From: Kineosporia sp. NBRC 101731 | GTDB taxonomy: Bacteria; Actinomycetota; Actinomycetes; Actinomycetales; Kineosporiaceae | DNA length: 64,000 nucleotides | Direction of reading: 5' to 3' | Assembly (NCBI RefSeq): GCF_030269305.1 | Contig: NZ_BSTC01000017.1 | Span: forward strand, 1-64,000 | Notes under the pieces: model-generated | The model's input: the letters and a program-made list of their open reading frames with translations, nothing else | The model's database searches: none | What the model was told of the DNA's origin: nothing | Program-made: the position numbers and the translations under genes | Part shown: in pieces, positions 16,730 to 25,094 of the stretch | Layout: every line of letters starts with the position of its first letter | How positions within the stretch are numbered: the stretch's first letter is position 1

Positions 16730-18100
16730 CTAGCGTTCCAGCGGGAGCACCGGGGCCGGGCGGCGGTGACGGATCGCCAGCACGGCTCGGCCCATTACTG
16801 CGGGAGACGCGAGTTCGCTGGGGTGGCGCAGCATCTGGGTCACCTCGACGAAGACGCGGTTCACCGAGGCATCGGTCAGGTTGGCAGTGACCACCCGCCC
16901 GAGCAGCCGGCCCCGCACACGCCGGGCCAGGGACGGGCGGGCCGGGCCGGCGCCGGCGCCGCTGGTCGCGATCGACCAGGCAGCGTCCACCACCACTTTC
17001 TGCAGGGCCAGGAAGTCGCGGGCCGGGGTGTTCAGGTCAGGTTCCGACTGCAGGTATTTCGCCAGGGCCGACGCCTGTAGCGCGGCCGAGCTGATGCCCT
17101 GGGCGAAGATCGGGTCGAACGAGGCCACGGCATCGCCGACCGACACCAGCCGGGCCGGAAGCCTTTCGCAGGCGCCGTAGTCGCGGCGCCGGCTGTCGCT
17201 CTGCCGGTAGGTGGCGACGTCACCGAGCATCTCGTTCCCGACCACGTGGCCGAAGGGTTCGGGGTAGTCACGGCGGCAGCGGGCGATCATGTCCTCGTTG
17301 GTGTGGCCGGGCCTGAAATCGCCGTACCCGGCCTGGATCACCATCCAGCGGTCGTCCTCCACCGTCATGTAGATGGCGCCGCCCCTGACCGGGGAGCCGA
17401 CCAGAGCCATGCCCAGCCCGATCGGCTGGTCCCCGGGCGGACGGCGGAAGAAGGCCGTGGCGTAGTTCAGGCCGTTGGGCACCCGGACGAGCGCGGGCTT
17501 CTCCCAGCCGCCCTCCTCGAGCCAGTCACCCAGCCGGCTCCCTCGGCCCAGGGCGTCGACGACCAGGTCGGCCGGCTCGACCCCGGACCCGTACCTGACC
17601 CCGGTGACGGCGGTGTCGTCGAACTCCAGGCCGGTCACCCGCTCGGCCACGAACTTGACGTTCGGCACCTCGTGAAGTTCGGCCCGGATCAGCTGCTCCA
17701 GGAACGGCCGGGTCAGAGCCAGACGGTTCAGCTGCGATCCGCTGACCCGGGGAATGAGGTCGTCGTAGACCGCCACCCGGTCGCTGGTCAGGGGCAGGGC
17801 CCCGGCCGCCACGGCCCGGTCGGTGAAGCCCGGGAACCAGCGCTCCAGGTGCCGGCCCCCGGCAGCGAGCAGTACGTGTGCCTGATTGCCCTGCGGGACA
17901 CCGTTTCTGTGCCCGTCCGCAGTGGTCAGGTCGTCGCGGTCGACGATCAGCACGGTCTCGGCATGATCGGCCAGCACCCGCGCGGCCAGCATGCCGGCGA
18001 TGCTCCCACCGAGCACCACGGCCGTACCCAGGCTCACCGTGGGAGAGGCCGGGGGCTCGGTGGCGCCGATCTCGGCGAACGTCTTCGCAGCACTCGTCAT
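16730..18100 (-). CDS. FAD-dependent monooxygenase/oxidoreductase
   Basis: 456 residues from ATG 18100 (MTSAAKTFAEIG); TTG 18127 is a possible longer start, and neither has a clear ribosome site. It has a Rossmann FAD motif at the start (VVLGGSIAGMLAARVLADHA), followed by DRDD at the end of the second strand. A second flavin motif is ARLVSVGDAVASFDPIFAQG, typical of the PHBH/geranylgeranyl-reductase/halogenase superfamily. The product is soluble with no signal. It follows the LLM-BBE fusion gene after about 60 bases on the same strand, so the two flavoenzymes probably act in one pathway. Substrate unknown. Confidence 0.85.
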   Translation of the reverse strand: MTSAAKTFAEIGATEPPASPTVSLGTAVVLGGSIAGMLAARVLADHAETVLIVDRDDLTTADGHRNGVPQGNQAHVLLAAGGRHLERWFPGFTDRAVAAGALPLTSDRVAVYDDLIPRVSGSQLNRLALTRPFLEQLIRAELHEVPNVKFVAERVTGLEFDDTAVTGVRYGSGVEPADLVVDALGRGSRLGDWLEEGGWEKPALVRVPNGLNYATAFFRRPPGDQPIGLGMALVGSPVRGGAIYMTVEDDRWMVIQAGYGDFRPGHTNEDMIARCRRDYPEPFGHVVGNEMLGDVATYRQSDSRRRDYGACERLPARLVSVGDAVASFDPIFAQGISSAALQASALAKYLQSEPDLNTPARDFLALQKVVVDAAWSIATSGAGAGPARPSLARRVRGRLLGRVVTANLTDASVNRVFVEVTQMLRHPSELASPAVMGRAVLAIRHRRPAPVLPLER

Positions 18101-18163
18101 CGGTACAAAATAGGCCAGTACGGTCAAACCTGGATATGTACAGAAGGGTGCTTCCCGGTGCCC

Positions 18164-20389
18164 TCAGGCCGGCGGGATGAAGAAGTTGTCCCGGAACAGC
18201 CCGGTCGGGTCGTACTTCCCCTTGAGCCCGCGCAGCCGGGCCAGGTTGGCCGGAGGGAAGGCCCGGGTCAGCGCCTCGTCCCCGAGATCCGACTCGAAGC
18301 TCAGGTACAACCCCTCCAGGTGCGGTAGGAGTCGCGGCCAGTACTGGTCCAGACCCGACTGTTCCGACCCGAAGGCGACGATCGAGAAATTGGCGTCCCT
18401 CCAGCCGTAAGCCGTTGCGTCGGAAGGAACGTCGGACACTGCTCCCCCAACGGCCCGGATCTGGAAGAAGTACGTCGCCCCGGCTTCCAGCATCGCCGCG
18501 ACCTGCCGGGCGAAGCCCGGCGTCAGGTGCCCGACCATGCCCGAGTGGGCCAGCGGCTCGCCCTGCCCCTGCTGCGGCTCGTCACTGACGAACGCGGAGA
18601 TCACCTCGTCGTACGCCGCCAGCGCCACCGACTGGTCCACCAGGGGCGCGATATCGGCGATCGGCTGCAATCTTTCGACGATCAGCGCCGGGTCGTCCGA
18701 CTCGACCACCAGCATCGCCTGGGCATACTGCTTCTCACCCCGCGGCGGCCCGAGAATCACCTGCCCGGTCACGCTGCGATCGGCCGACTCGATCGCCGCA
18801 CCCCACTTCTCCAGAAAAGAAGCCAGATGGTGGACGTCGAACACCAACTGCGCGAAGGCCACCTTCTCCACGTGCGGTGCGGCGAACTCGAACGACACCG
18901 CCACCCCGAAATTGGCCCCGGCACCGCGCATCGCCCAGAACAGGTCCGCGTTCTCCTCCGCCGAGGCGTGTTTCAGCGTGCCGTCGGCCAGCACCACGTC
19001 CACCGACCGGAGGTGATCGATGGTCAGGCCGTGTGAGCGGGCGAACCAGCCGATCCCGCCGGCCGTGGCCAGACCCCCGACGCCCACGCCGCCGTAGTCC
19101 CCGCTGGTGATGGCCAGCCCGTGCGGTGCCAGCGCCCGGGCCACGTCCACCCACCGCGCACCGGGACCGATCCGCACGACTGAGGCCTCCGCGTCCACCA
19201 GGTCGATGGTGTTGAGGGAACTCACGTCGATGACCAGGCCGTCGTGGTTGAGCGAGCGCCCGGACAGCCCGTGCCCGGCGCTGAAGACACCCAGCGGCAC
19301 CTCCCGGTGCTTCGTCGCGAAAGCGACAGCGTCCTGGACCTGCTCGACGGTCTGTGGACGCAGCACGAGACCGGGGGCGCCACCGCGCAGGTAGCCGGAC
19401 CGGTAGCGCGCATACGCCGGGTCGGAAGGCTCGACGGCCCGGTCGGCCAGGGACGCGGGCACGTCGTCGTAGGCGATACCGGGCACCCGCCGGGCCAGTT
19501 GCGCCGCGGTCCGGATCCGGCCCCGGGTGGACACGCCGCGCCGGGACCGTTCGGCGTCGACCCGCTCCCGCACCGCCGGGGCGATCTCCTGGGCGAAACG
19601 CCTCAGCCCACGGGCATCGTCCCCCATCACGACGAACGTGCTGATGCCCTCGTCGACGGCCAGTCCCACCAGGTCGTCGGCGCTCTCCTGGGGGGTGATG
19701 TTCAGCAGGCGCACGATCTGCGCGGGTTCGCGGCCGGCCGACCGCGCCGCCTCGTCGATGACGGTGTTGCCCCGCGCCAGATCACCCGGTTTCAGGTACG
19801 GCAGCGAGGGCAGCCAGCCATCACCCTTCTGGGCGGCCAGCCGCAGCATCCGGGGCTTGTAGGCGCCGATCCAGAGCGGGATGTCGTGGGCCGGGGCCGG
19901 TCCCCGCTGGGCCCCGTCCACCCGGTGGTACTCACCGCCGACGTGCAGCGGCCGGGTCTGCGAGACGTCCCAGATCCCCCGGATCACGTCGATGGCCTCG
20001 GACAGCGCGTCCACCCCCTGACCAGGCGTCAGGCGTCGTCCGCCCATCGCCTCGATCCCGTCCCAGAAGGCCCCGCTACCCAGCCCCAGGCTCACACGTC
20101 CATGGCTCAGCAGGTCCAGGCTCGCGGCCGCACGGGCCAGTACCGCCGGCTGACGCAGCGGCAGGCTGAGCACGTTCCCGGCCAGATGAACGCGCTCGGT
20201 GCGGGCTGCGACCCAGGTCAGGAGGGTCCAGGTGTCGAGGAAGGACGCCTGGTAGGGGTGGTCCTGGAAGGTCACCAGGTCCAGGCCCAACTCCTCGCTG
20301 AGCACGGCCAGCTCACCCGGGCGGGACGCCGGGGCGTTCGTGGGGGTGATGAACGATCCGAACCGCAGCGGATGACCGTAATCAGGCAT
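18164..20389 (-). CDS. LLM flavin-dependent oxidoreductase fused to a berberine-bridge-type FAD oxidase
   Basis: 741 residues from ATG 20389. Residues 1-290 form a luciferase-like monooxygenase barrel (LRFGSFITPTN, RVSLGLGSGAFWDGIEAMGG, IPLWIGAYKPRML). After a linker, residues about 335-510 are a PCMH FAD-binding domain (VLRPQTVEQVQDAVAFAT, GVFSAGHGLSGRS). The C-terminus carries a BBE-type end (KYDPTGLFRDNFFIPP). H373 sits where these enzymes attach FAD covalently; the second, cysteinyl attachment position appears absent (TSGDYGGVGVGGL). One polypeptide therefore couples an FMN/F420-type oxidoreductase to a covalent FAD oxidase. A divergent HxlR regulator lies 64 bases away. Confidence 0.9.
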   Translation of the reverse strand: MPDYGHPLRFGSFITPTNAPASRPGELAVLSEELGLDLVTFQDHPYQASFLDTWTLLTWVAARTERVHLAGNVLSLPLRQPAVLARAAASLDLLSHGRVSLGLGSGAFWDGIEAMGGRRLTPGQGVDALSEAIDVIRGIWDVSQTRPLHVGGEYHRVDGAQRGPAPAHDIPLWIGAYKPRMLRLAAQKGDGWLPSLPYLKPGDLARGNTVIDEAARSAGREPAQIVRLLNITPQESADDLVGLAVDEGISTFVVMGDDARGLRRFAQEIAPAVRERVDAERSRRGVSTRGRIRTAAQLARRVPGIAYDDVPASLADRAVEPSDPAYARYRSGYLRGGAPGLVLRPQTVEQVQDAVAFATKHREVPLGVFSAGHGLSGRSLNHDGLVIDVSSLNTIDLVDAEASVVRIGPGARWVDVARALAPHGLAITSGDYGGVGVGGLATAGGIGWFARSHGLTIDHLRSVDVVLADGTLKHASAEENADLFWAMRGAGANFGVAVSFEFAAPHVEKVAFAQLVFDVHHLASFLEKWGAAIESADRSVTGQVILGPPRGEKQYAQAMLVVESDDPALIVERLQPIADIAPLVDQSVALAAYDEVISAFVSDEPQQGQGEPLAHSGMVGHLTPGFARQVAAMLEAGATYFFQIRAVGGAVSDVPSDATAYGWRDANFSIVAFGSEQSGLDQYWPRLLPHLEGLYLSFESDLGDEALTRAFPPANLARLRGLKGKYDPTGLFRDNFFIPPA

Positions 20390-20435
20390 GAGACCAGCGT
20401 CCGGCCCTCGACCGGAACTGCCAATCCGAGGGTTA

Positions 20436-20458
20436 GTCGCTTACTCTTGATAAGTGAC
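20436..20458. promoter_or_regulatory. Candidate HxlR operator
   Basis: An imperfect inverted repeat, GTCGCTTA (20436-20443) and TAAGTGAC (20451-20458) with a 7-base spacer, overlaps the GTG start of the HxlR gene and lies in the divergent promoter region of the flavin genes. It matches at seven of eight positions. Confidence 0.4.
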
Positions 20459-20813
20459 CAACCGCCCTACCCTGCCTTCGGGCGAACTGATCAGCGACGA
20501 CGAGTGCCGGCGGGCTACCGCCGTCGTGGAGATCGTGACCAAGCGCTGGACCAGTGCCGTCATGCTCGCCCTGGGCCGCGGCGCCACCCGCTTCGGTCAG
20601 ATGGAGGCGCTGGTGGAGGGTATCTCCGCCCGCCTGCTCTCGGCCCGTCTGCGCGAGCTCGAACACCATCGTCTGGTCGAGCGCGTCGTCACCCCGACCG
20701 TCCCGGTCTCGGTGCGCTACCACCTCACGCCGCGGGGGCACACGGTGTTGACCTCGATGCACAACCTGGCGCTGCAGGAACGGCACCGGTCCGCGGACCA
20801 GGAGGTGGCGTAG
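20454..20813 (+). CDS. HxlR-family transcriptional regulator
   Basis: 119 residues from GTG 20454. The winged-helix HxlR pattern is clear: DDECRRATAVVEIVTKRWTS, FGQMEALVEGISARLLSARL, RELEHHRLVERVV and VRYHLTPRGHTVL. HxlR proteins are small dimeric regulators that often respond to electrophiles or redox stress and control adjacent oxidoreductases. Its divergent position suggests control of the LLM-BBE fusion and FAD monooxygenase genes. An N-terminal Cys (C18) could be redox-sensing; this is inference. It ends 4 bases before the stop of the opposing DUF2071 gene. Confidence 0.92.
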   Translation: MTNRPTLPSGELISDDECRRATAVVEIVTKRWTSAVMLALGRGATRFGQMEALVEGISARLLSARLRELEHHRLVERVVTPTVPVSVRYHLTPRGHTVLTSMHNLALQERHRSADQEVA

Positions 20814-20817
20814 GTCC

Positions 20818-21594
20818 CTACCGGACGCGCGGCCCGAAAGTGGCGTGCACGCCCGACGAGAAGAGCACGCTGTCCGGAGTTCTCGCCGCCAGCTCACCGA
20901 AACCGGCCGCGGCGAGGATCTCGTCGTCGAACTCCGCGAGGGAAGCCCGGCGCAGCGGCCAGCTCCCGTGCTCGTTGGGCCAGTAGTACCGGGACTGGTG
21001 CAGCCCCCAGCGTGCCGTCAGCCAGTGCTCGAGCTCGCCGACCCGATCGGCCGGGATCTCCTCGCCCACCTCCACGCCGATCCGGGAAGTGGCTGTGTGC
21101 TGCGGGAAACGACTTTCCCAGGGAGTCACCACCGGGCTGGTCGAGAGGCGCCGGGCGTACGGACGCCGTCGGCAGGTGTACGTGATCCGGTCCCCCTCGC
21201 GCTCGTACCCCATGGACGACCAGAGATACGGCAACCCCGGGCCCAGTCGCGCCACCAGCACCGGGGCCAGGCGCTCGGCGTCGAGGCTGACGAAGACGAC
21301 GCCACGACGGCCCTTCTCATCGACGGAATACAGCCGGACGTTGGTCTCGAGGAAGTCACCGAAGTACGGCACCCCCGGCGAGCCGAGCAGACCGATGCCC
21401 TGCATCCGGAAGGGCACCAGCGCCACGTAGGTCTTCCCACCGAACGTGTCCGGCCGCACGCCCGGCGGCAGGTAGGCCGCCACCCGCTCCGGTTCGACCG
21501 CCCAGTGCAGGAACGTCAGCTCGGCCCAGGTCTGGGTGAAGACGGTGCGCCCCACGGGGCGCGGGGCGAGCGGGGTGATCGGTTCCGGGTCCAC
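20818..21594 (-). CDS. DUF2071 family protein
   Basis: 258 residues from GTG 21594; a longer frame to 21699 has no ribosome site. The family signatures are visible: FTQTWAELTFLHWAVEPERV, AAYLPPGVRPDTFGGKTYVA, GVVFVSLDAERLAPVLVARL and LTARWGLHQSRYYWP, ending in SVLFSSGVHATFGPR. DUF2071 (YqjF) proteins are related to acetoacetate-decarboxylase-like folds and have no firmly assigned reaction. The next gene on this strand (PhzF) lies about 130 bases upstream, so an operon is possible. Confidence 0.9.
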   Translation of the reverse strand: MDPEPITPLAPRPVGRTVFTQTWAELTFLHWAVEPERVAAYLPPGVRPDTFGGKTYVALVPFRMQGIGLLGSPGVPYFGDFLETNVRLYSVDEKGRRGVVFVSLDAERLAPVLVARLGPGLPYLWSSMGYEREGDRITYTCRRRPYARRLSTSPVVTPWESRFPQHTATSRIGVEVGEEIPADRVGELEHWLTARWGLHQSRYYWPNEHGSWPLRRASLAEFDDEILAAAGFGELAARTPDSVLFSSGVHATFGPRVR

Positions 21595-21729
21595 GGTCAG
21601 ATGGTAACCAGACCCCAAAAGCCACCCGGAATCGTGTGCGCATTCAATCCGCGGGCCCTGGGTCCGCTCGCGGTGCCCGGGGCGAACCACAGCGGCCACA
21701 GCGGGTAGAGCAGCCGGAGAGGCTGCGTC

Positions 21730-22563
21730 CTATACGGCGATCGATCCCGAGATCACGGTGACGGCCTGCCCACCGACCCAGTTCTGCCCCTCGTCCAGCT
21801 TCACGCTGATGCGCCCGTCGCGGCCCCGGTGCCGTCCCTGGAAAGCGCGGTAACCGCCGGCCAGGGCGGTGTCCAGGCCGGACAGCTGCACGTGCCGGGC
21901 CACGCAGGCGTTCCCGCTGCCGCACACCGGGTCTTCCTCGATGCGGTTCTCCTCGCGGAAGAAGGACCGCACGTGAAGGTCCCCGGAATCGTCCACGGCA
22001 TAGAGCGTCACGTCGGGAGTGATCTCGCTGATCTGCGCGTAGGCCTGCGCGTCCAGCTGCAAGGAGTTCAGTTCCTCCAGCGTCACCCGGCCGGTCAGCC
22101 AGCGCGGGCCGATCTCGATCACCGTCGGCTGGTCCGCCTTCACCCCGCCCAGGGCGTGCACCAGCAGCAGCTCGTCCTCCAGCGGCTCCTCGGCCACCGG
22201 CGCGGGGGCCGCGAAGGCCAGGGCACCGTCGTCCAGGCGCCGCAGTTCAACCAGGCCGGCGCCGCACTCCTGGGTCCATGACGAACCGGAGGGGATCTGA
22301 CCTGCGTCCAAAAGCGCCGTGGCCGTGCCGATCGTGGGGTGACCAGCGAACGGGAGCTCACGACCGGGAGTGAAGATCCGCACCCGGTAGTCCGCGCCGG
22401 GCCGGGTCGCCGGGAGCACGAAGGTGGTCTCGGAGAGGTTGGTCCAGTGGGCCAGACGCTGCATCTCCTCGTCGGCGAGCCCTTCGGCATCGAGCACCAC
22501 GGCCACCGGGTTACCCCGGCCGGGTCGAGACGTGAACACATCCACCTGGGCAAATCTGCGCAT
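21730..22563 (-). CDS. PhzF-family isomerase/epimerase-like protein
   Basis: 277 residues from ATG 22563 (MRRFAQVDVF); longer frames upstream lack similarity. PhzF-fold enzymes have two diaminopimelate-epimerase-like halves. The catalytic glutamate is E45 in NLSETTF. The ring of conserved glycines is present: ELPFAGHPTIGTA and EEDPVCGSGNACVA. Most chromosomal members are of unknown substrate and are not phenazine enzymes; no other phenazine genes are seen nearby. Start lies in a divergent region shared with the gene at 22748. Confidence 0.92.
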   Translation of the reverse strand: MRRFAQVDVFTSRPGRGNPVAVVLDAEGLADEEMQRLAHWTNLSETTFVLPATRPGADYRVRIFTPGRELPFAGHPTIGTATALLDAGQIPSGSSWTQECGAGLVELRRLDDGALAFAAPAPVAEEPLEDELLLVHALGGVKADQPTVIEIGPRWLTGRVTLEELNSLQLDAQAYAQISEITPDVTLYAVDDSGDLHVRSFFREENRIEEDPVCGSGNACVARHVQLSGLDTALAGGYRAFQGRHRGRDGRISVKLDEGQNWVGGQAVTVISGSIAV

Positions 22564-22747
22564 GGTTGCCACCGTGCCATTCGCGCAACCGCCGCGACAC
22601 GGCCAATCCTGGCTCCGTGGACCGGTCGGCGTACACGATCCCCGGTTTGTCCACAGGCGCGACTTCTGTGGATGGCCCGGAGAGCTTTCCGCCGATCTCC
22701 GGCAGCCTTGGTCCTGCCGGAAAGAGCGAGAGCGGAGAGGCGTTTCA

Positions 22748-23155
22748 ATGACGGACGAGGTGAGCACCGAACGCATTCGGGTCGAGGTGGTCCCGTGGCC
22801 CGGTGGGCGGGTGCGACGCATTCACACGCGAGGTCTGTGGGCGACCGGGCGACCGGAACTCTTCATCGACGTGCCGGAGAGTTTCCGCCACCCGGCCGGG
22901 ACGGACGAGCGGGCTCTGGTGTTCCTTCTGGCCTCGGCCCTGGTCACACTGGCCTACGAACTGCTCGATGCCGAAGGCCTGGATCCTCAGCCGCATCACG
23001 ACCTGCTCGGCGGACGGCCGGTGCACCTCTGGACGGCCTCGCCGGAGCCGCCCGACGAGGATCTGGCCGCGACCCTGGGCACCTCACCGATGACGGTGGT
23101 CCGGGTGGGGTGCTCGCTCTGGCCCGATCCCGCCGATCTCGGGGAGCCGGGTTGA
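22748..23155 (+). CDS. Protein of unknown function next to the FHA/EccC-like gene
   Basis: 135 residues from ATG 22748; GCGGAGAGG lies 7 bases upstream. It is acidic and has no signal peptide. One hydrophobic stretch (ALVFLLASALVTLAYELL) is more likely a buried helix than a membrane span. Text such as GRPVHLWTASPEPPDEDLAA is typical of actinobacterial accessory proteins, but I do not recognise a family. It is followed after about 100 bases by the FHA/EccC-like gene on the same strand, so a shared role is plausible. Confidence 0.65.
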   Translation: MTDEVSTERIRVEVVPWPGGRVRRIHTRGLWATGRPELFIDVPESFRHPAGTDERALVFLLASALVTLAYELLDAEGLDPQPHHDLLGGRPVHLWTASPEPPDEDLAATLGTSPMTVVRVGCSLWPDPADLGEPG

Positions 23156-23256
23156 GCACAGCTTGTGGTTGCCTGAACACGAACAGACTGGTACCTCCGT
23201 CCCCTTCGTGGCATATTCGGCGCTCTGTCGCTGCCGGATCAGCTGGGGGTTCGTCC

Positions 23257-25029
23257 GTGAGGTTCGCTGTCACGCTGCGGGACGGCCGGGCCGCCGGCAC
23301 CCAGACCGAGGCGCTCGTCGACGCCCATCCCGACGCCGAGCTCGCGGTGCTGCTCCCTCAGCTGCTGCACGCCCTGGACGACGACACCGACCCGGCCCAG
23401 GCCGCGCGGGTCCAGGTCTGGGTGGACGGGCGGCGTGCGGTCACCGACTCCGACAAGGCCGACACACTGCGCTCGGCGGGTATCCGGCCCGGCTGTGTCA
23501 TCGAGCTGCACGCCCACGAGGAGCAGCCCACACCGATCCCCACCGGTGTCGCCGAGATCCGTGTGGTCAACGGGCCGGGTGCGGGCCGGGTGCACCGCCT
23601 GGGACTCGGGCAGACCGTGATCGGTCACGAGGCCCCGGGCCTCGACCTGCCCGATCCTGACCTCGCGGCCGATGCCCTCACCGTCAGTGCCCGGCCCGGT
23701 GGCCTGGTCGAGGTGATGCCCGGCCCGGGAGCGACCTTCCTGCTGGACGACGAGGAGCGCAGCGAGCGCCGCGCCTGGCCCCACAACAGTTACCTACAGG
23801 TCGCCAACACCGTGTTGCAGCTGGCCGAGATCAGCGAACCCGACGCCGACACACAGCCCTTCGAGGGTGGCCTCGGGATGGAGCTGTTCCGTCACACCCG
23901 CTCGGCCCGGCCCCGCAGCGGGGCGCGGTTCGTGCTGCCGCCGCGCCCTCCCGCGGTGCGCTCGATCCCGGGCCGGGAACAGCGTCGCCTGCTCTCCACG
24001 TGGTTGCGCGACCGCGAGCAGGCCACCGAGGAGATCCAGCGGGCCCTCGACCGGGAGACCGAGGAACGACGCGAGGCCACTCCCGACCCAGCGCTGGCCC
24101 TGATGGCCGCGGTCGGGCCGGGACGCCGCCTGTGGGAACGACTTCCGCTCGACGACGACTGGCTGCAACTACGGCTCGGCCTGGCCTCACAGCCACCGCG
24201 CACGGTGATCGACGACCGTGACTCCGGCACCCCGCTGCGGGTGGGCCGGGCCCGCTGGCGCACCCAGCCGCCCGACGGCCTGCCCACCCTGCTGCACAAC
24301 GTGCCGGTCACGCTGAACCTCCAGGCGGTCGGCGTACTCGGGCTCACCGGTAAGTCCTCGGTCGCCCACGCCACCGCCCGCTGGCTGGTGGCGCAGTGCG
24401 CGGCTTTCCACGCACCCCGCGAACTGCGCATCACCGTGCTCACGAGTCATGACTACGCGGCCCGCCGCCGCTGGGAATGGGTTTCGCGGCTTCCGCACGC
24501 CCGACCGGACGAGGCTTCGGGGGTGTCGGTGCTGATCGGCAACGATCACGACTCGGTCGAGCGGCGCCTGCTGGAACTGGGCAGTCTCATCGACGAACGG
24601 CTGCGCCAGGTGCTCCCGCCGGGCCAGCGGGTGACTGCCTCACCCGAGGTGGTGGTGGTCTTCGACGGTGTCCGGCGGCTCTCGAACATACCGGGGGTGC
24701 GAGCCCTGCTCGAGGAGGGCGCGAACGCGGGCGTCCACTCGATCTGCCTGGACGACGACGAACAGGCCCTGGCCGACGTCTGCCGGGCAGTGGTGACCTG
24801 CGCCCCGGACGGCAGCATCGCCTTCCAGCGCGCGGAATCGGTGGTGCTGGACGAGATCCGGCCCGACCTGGTCGAGGCCGCCTGGGCCGACCGGCTGTCC
24901 CGCTCGATCGCGGCCGTGCGCATGGCCACGGTGCACCACCACCCCGATCAGACCCCGATCGAAGATCCGCGGGCCTGGCCGATCAGCTGGGACGACGTCG
25001 GTTACCCGGCCCCTGCCACCCGGGGCTGA
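23257..25029 (+). CDS. FHA-domain protein with EccC/FtsK-like N-terminal region, lacking the main ATPase modules
   Basis: 590 residues from GTG 23257, with GGGGG 7-8 bases upstream. Residues 1-90 look like a ubiquitin-like fold, and residues about 95-205 are a degenerate FHA domain (VNGPGAGRVHRLGLGQTVIG). Residues about 235-580 resemble the region before and around the first FtsK/SpoIIIE module of type VII secretion EccC-type proteins (GRRLWERLPLDDDWLQLRLG, then TRTVI-type segments and LTGKSSVAHATARWLVAQCA). Full-length relatives usually continue for several hundred residues with further P-loop ATPases; here a stop and a strong hairpin follow. No membrane helix is seen. Truncated relic or stand-alone adaptor cannot be decided. 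Confidence 0.75.
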   Translation: MRFAVTLRDGRAAGTQTEALVDAHPDAELAVLLPQLLHALDDDTDPAQAARVQVWVDGRRAVTDSDKADTLRSAGIRPGCVIELHAHEEQPTPIPTGVAEIRVVNGPGAGRVHRLGLGQTVIGHEAPGLDLPDPDLAADALTVSARPGGLVEVMPGPGATFLLDDEERSERRAWPHNSYLQVANTVLQLAEISEPDADTQPFEGGLGMELFRHTRSARPRSGARFVLPPRPPAVRSIPGREQRRLLSTWLRDREQATEEIQRALDRETEERREATPDPALALMAAVGPGRRLWERLPLDDDWLQLRLGLASQPPRTVIDDRDSGTPLRVGRARWRTQPPDGLPTLLHNVPVTLNLQAVGVLGLTGKSSVAHATARWLVAQCAAFHAPRELRITVLTSHDYAARRRWEWVSRLPHARPDEASGVSVLIGNDHDSVERRLLELGSLIDERLRQVLPPGQRVTASPEVVVVFDGVRRLSNIPGVRALLEEGANAGVHSICLDDDEQALADVCRAVVTCAPDGSIAFQRAESVVLDEIRPDLVEAAWADRLSRSIAAVRMATVHHHPDQTPIEDPRAWPISWDDVGYPAPATRG

Positions 25030-25063
25030 TCACGAACGAGGCACGGCCACCTCATTCGTGATC
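25028..25063. terminator. Hairpin ending FHA/EccC-like gene, shared-repeat family
   Basis: Arms 25028-25041 and 25050-25063 pair with one mismatch around an 8-base loop, starting inside the TGA stop. It separates the convergent FHA gene and secreted-protein gene. The left arm GATCACGAACGAGG recurs exactly, in reverse complement, at 58881-58894. Confidence 0.8.
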
Positions 25064-25094
25064 AGACCGTGGTTCGCGGGTGCGGATCAGCTGT

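Noticed and set aside
21730-22563. Phenazine biosynthesis locus
   Set aside because: Only a PhzF-fold gene is present; no other phenazine genes lie nearby, and the family is widespread without that role.
22339-23256. N-terminal extension of the FHA/EccC-like frame
   Set aside because: It crosses the PhzF gene and the 22748 gene in other frames; GTG 23257 has its own ribosome site.
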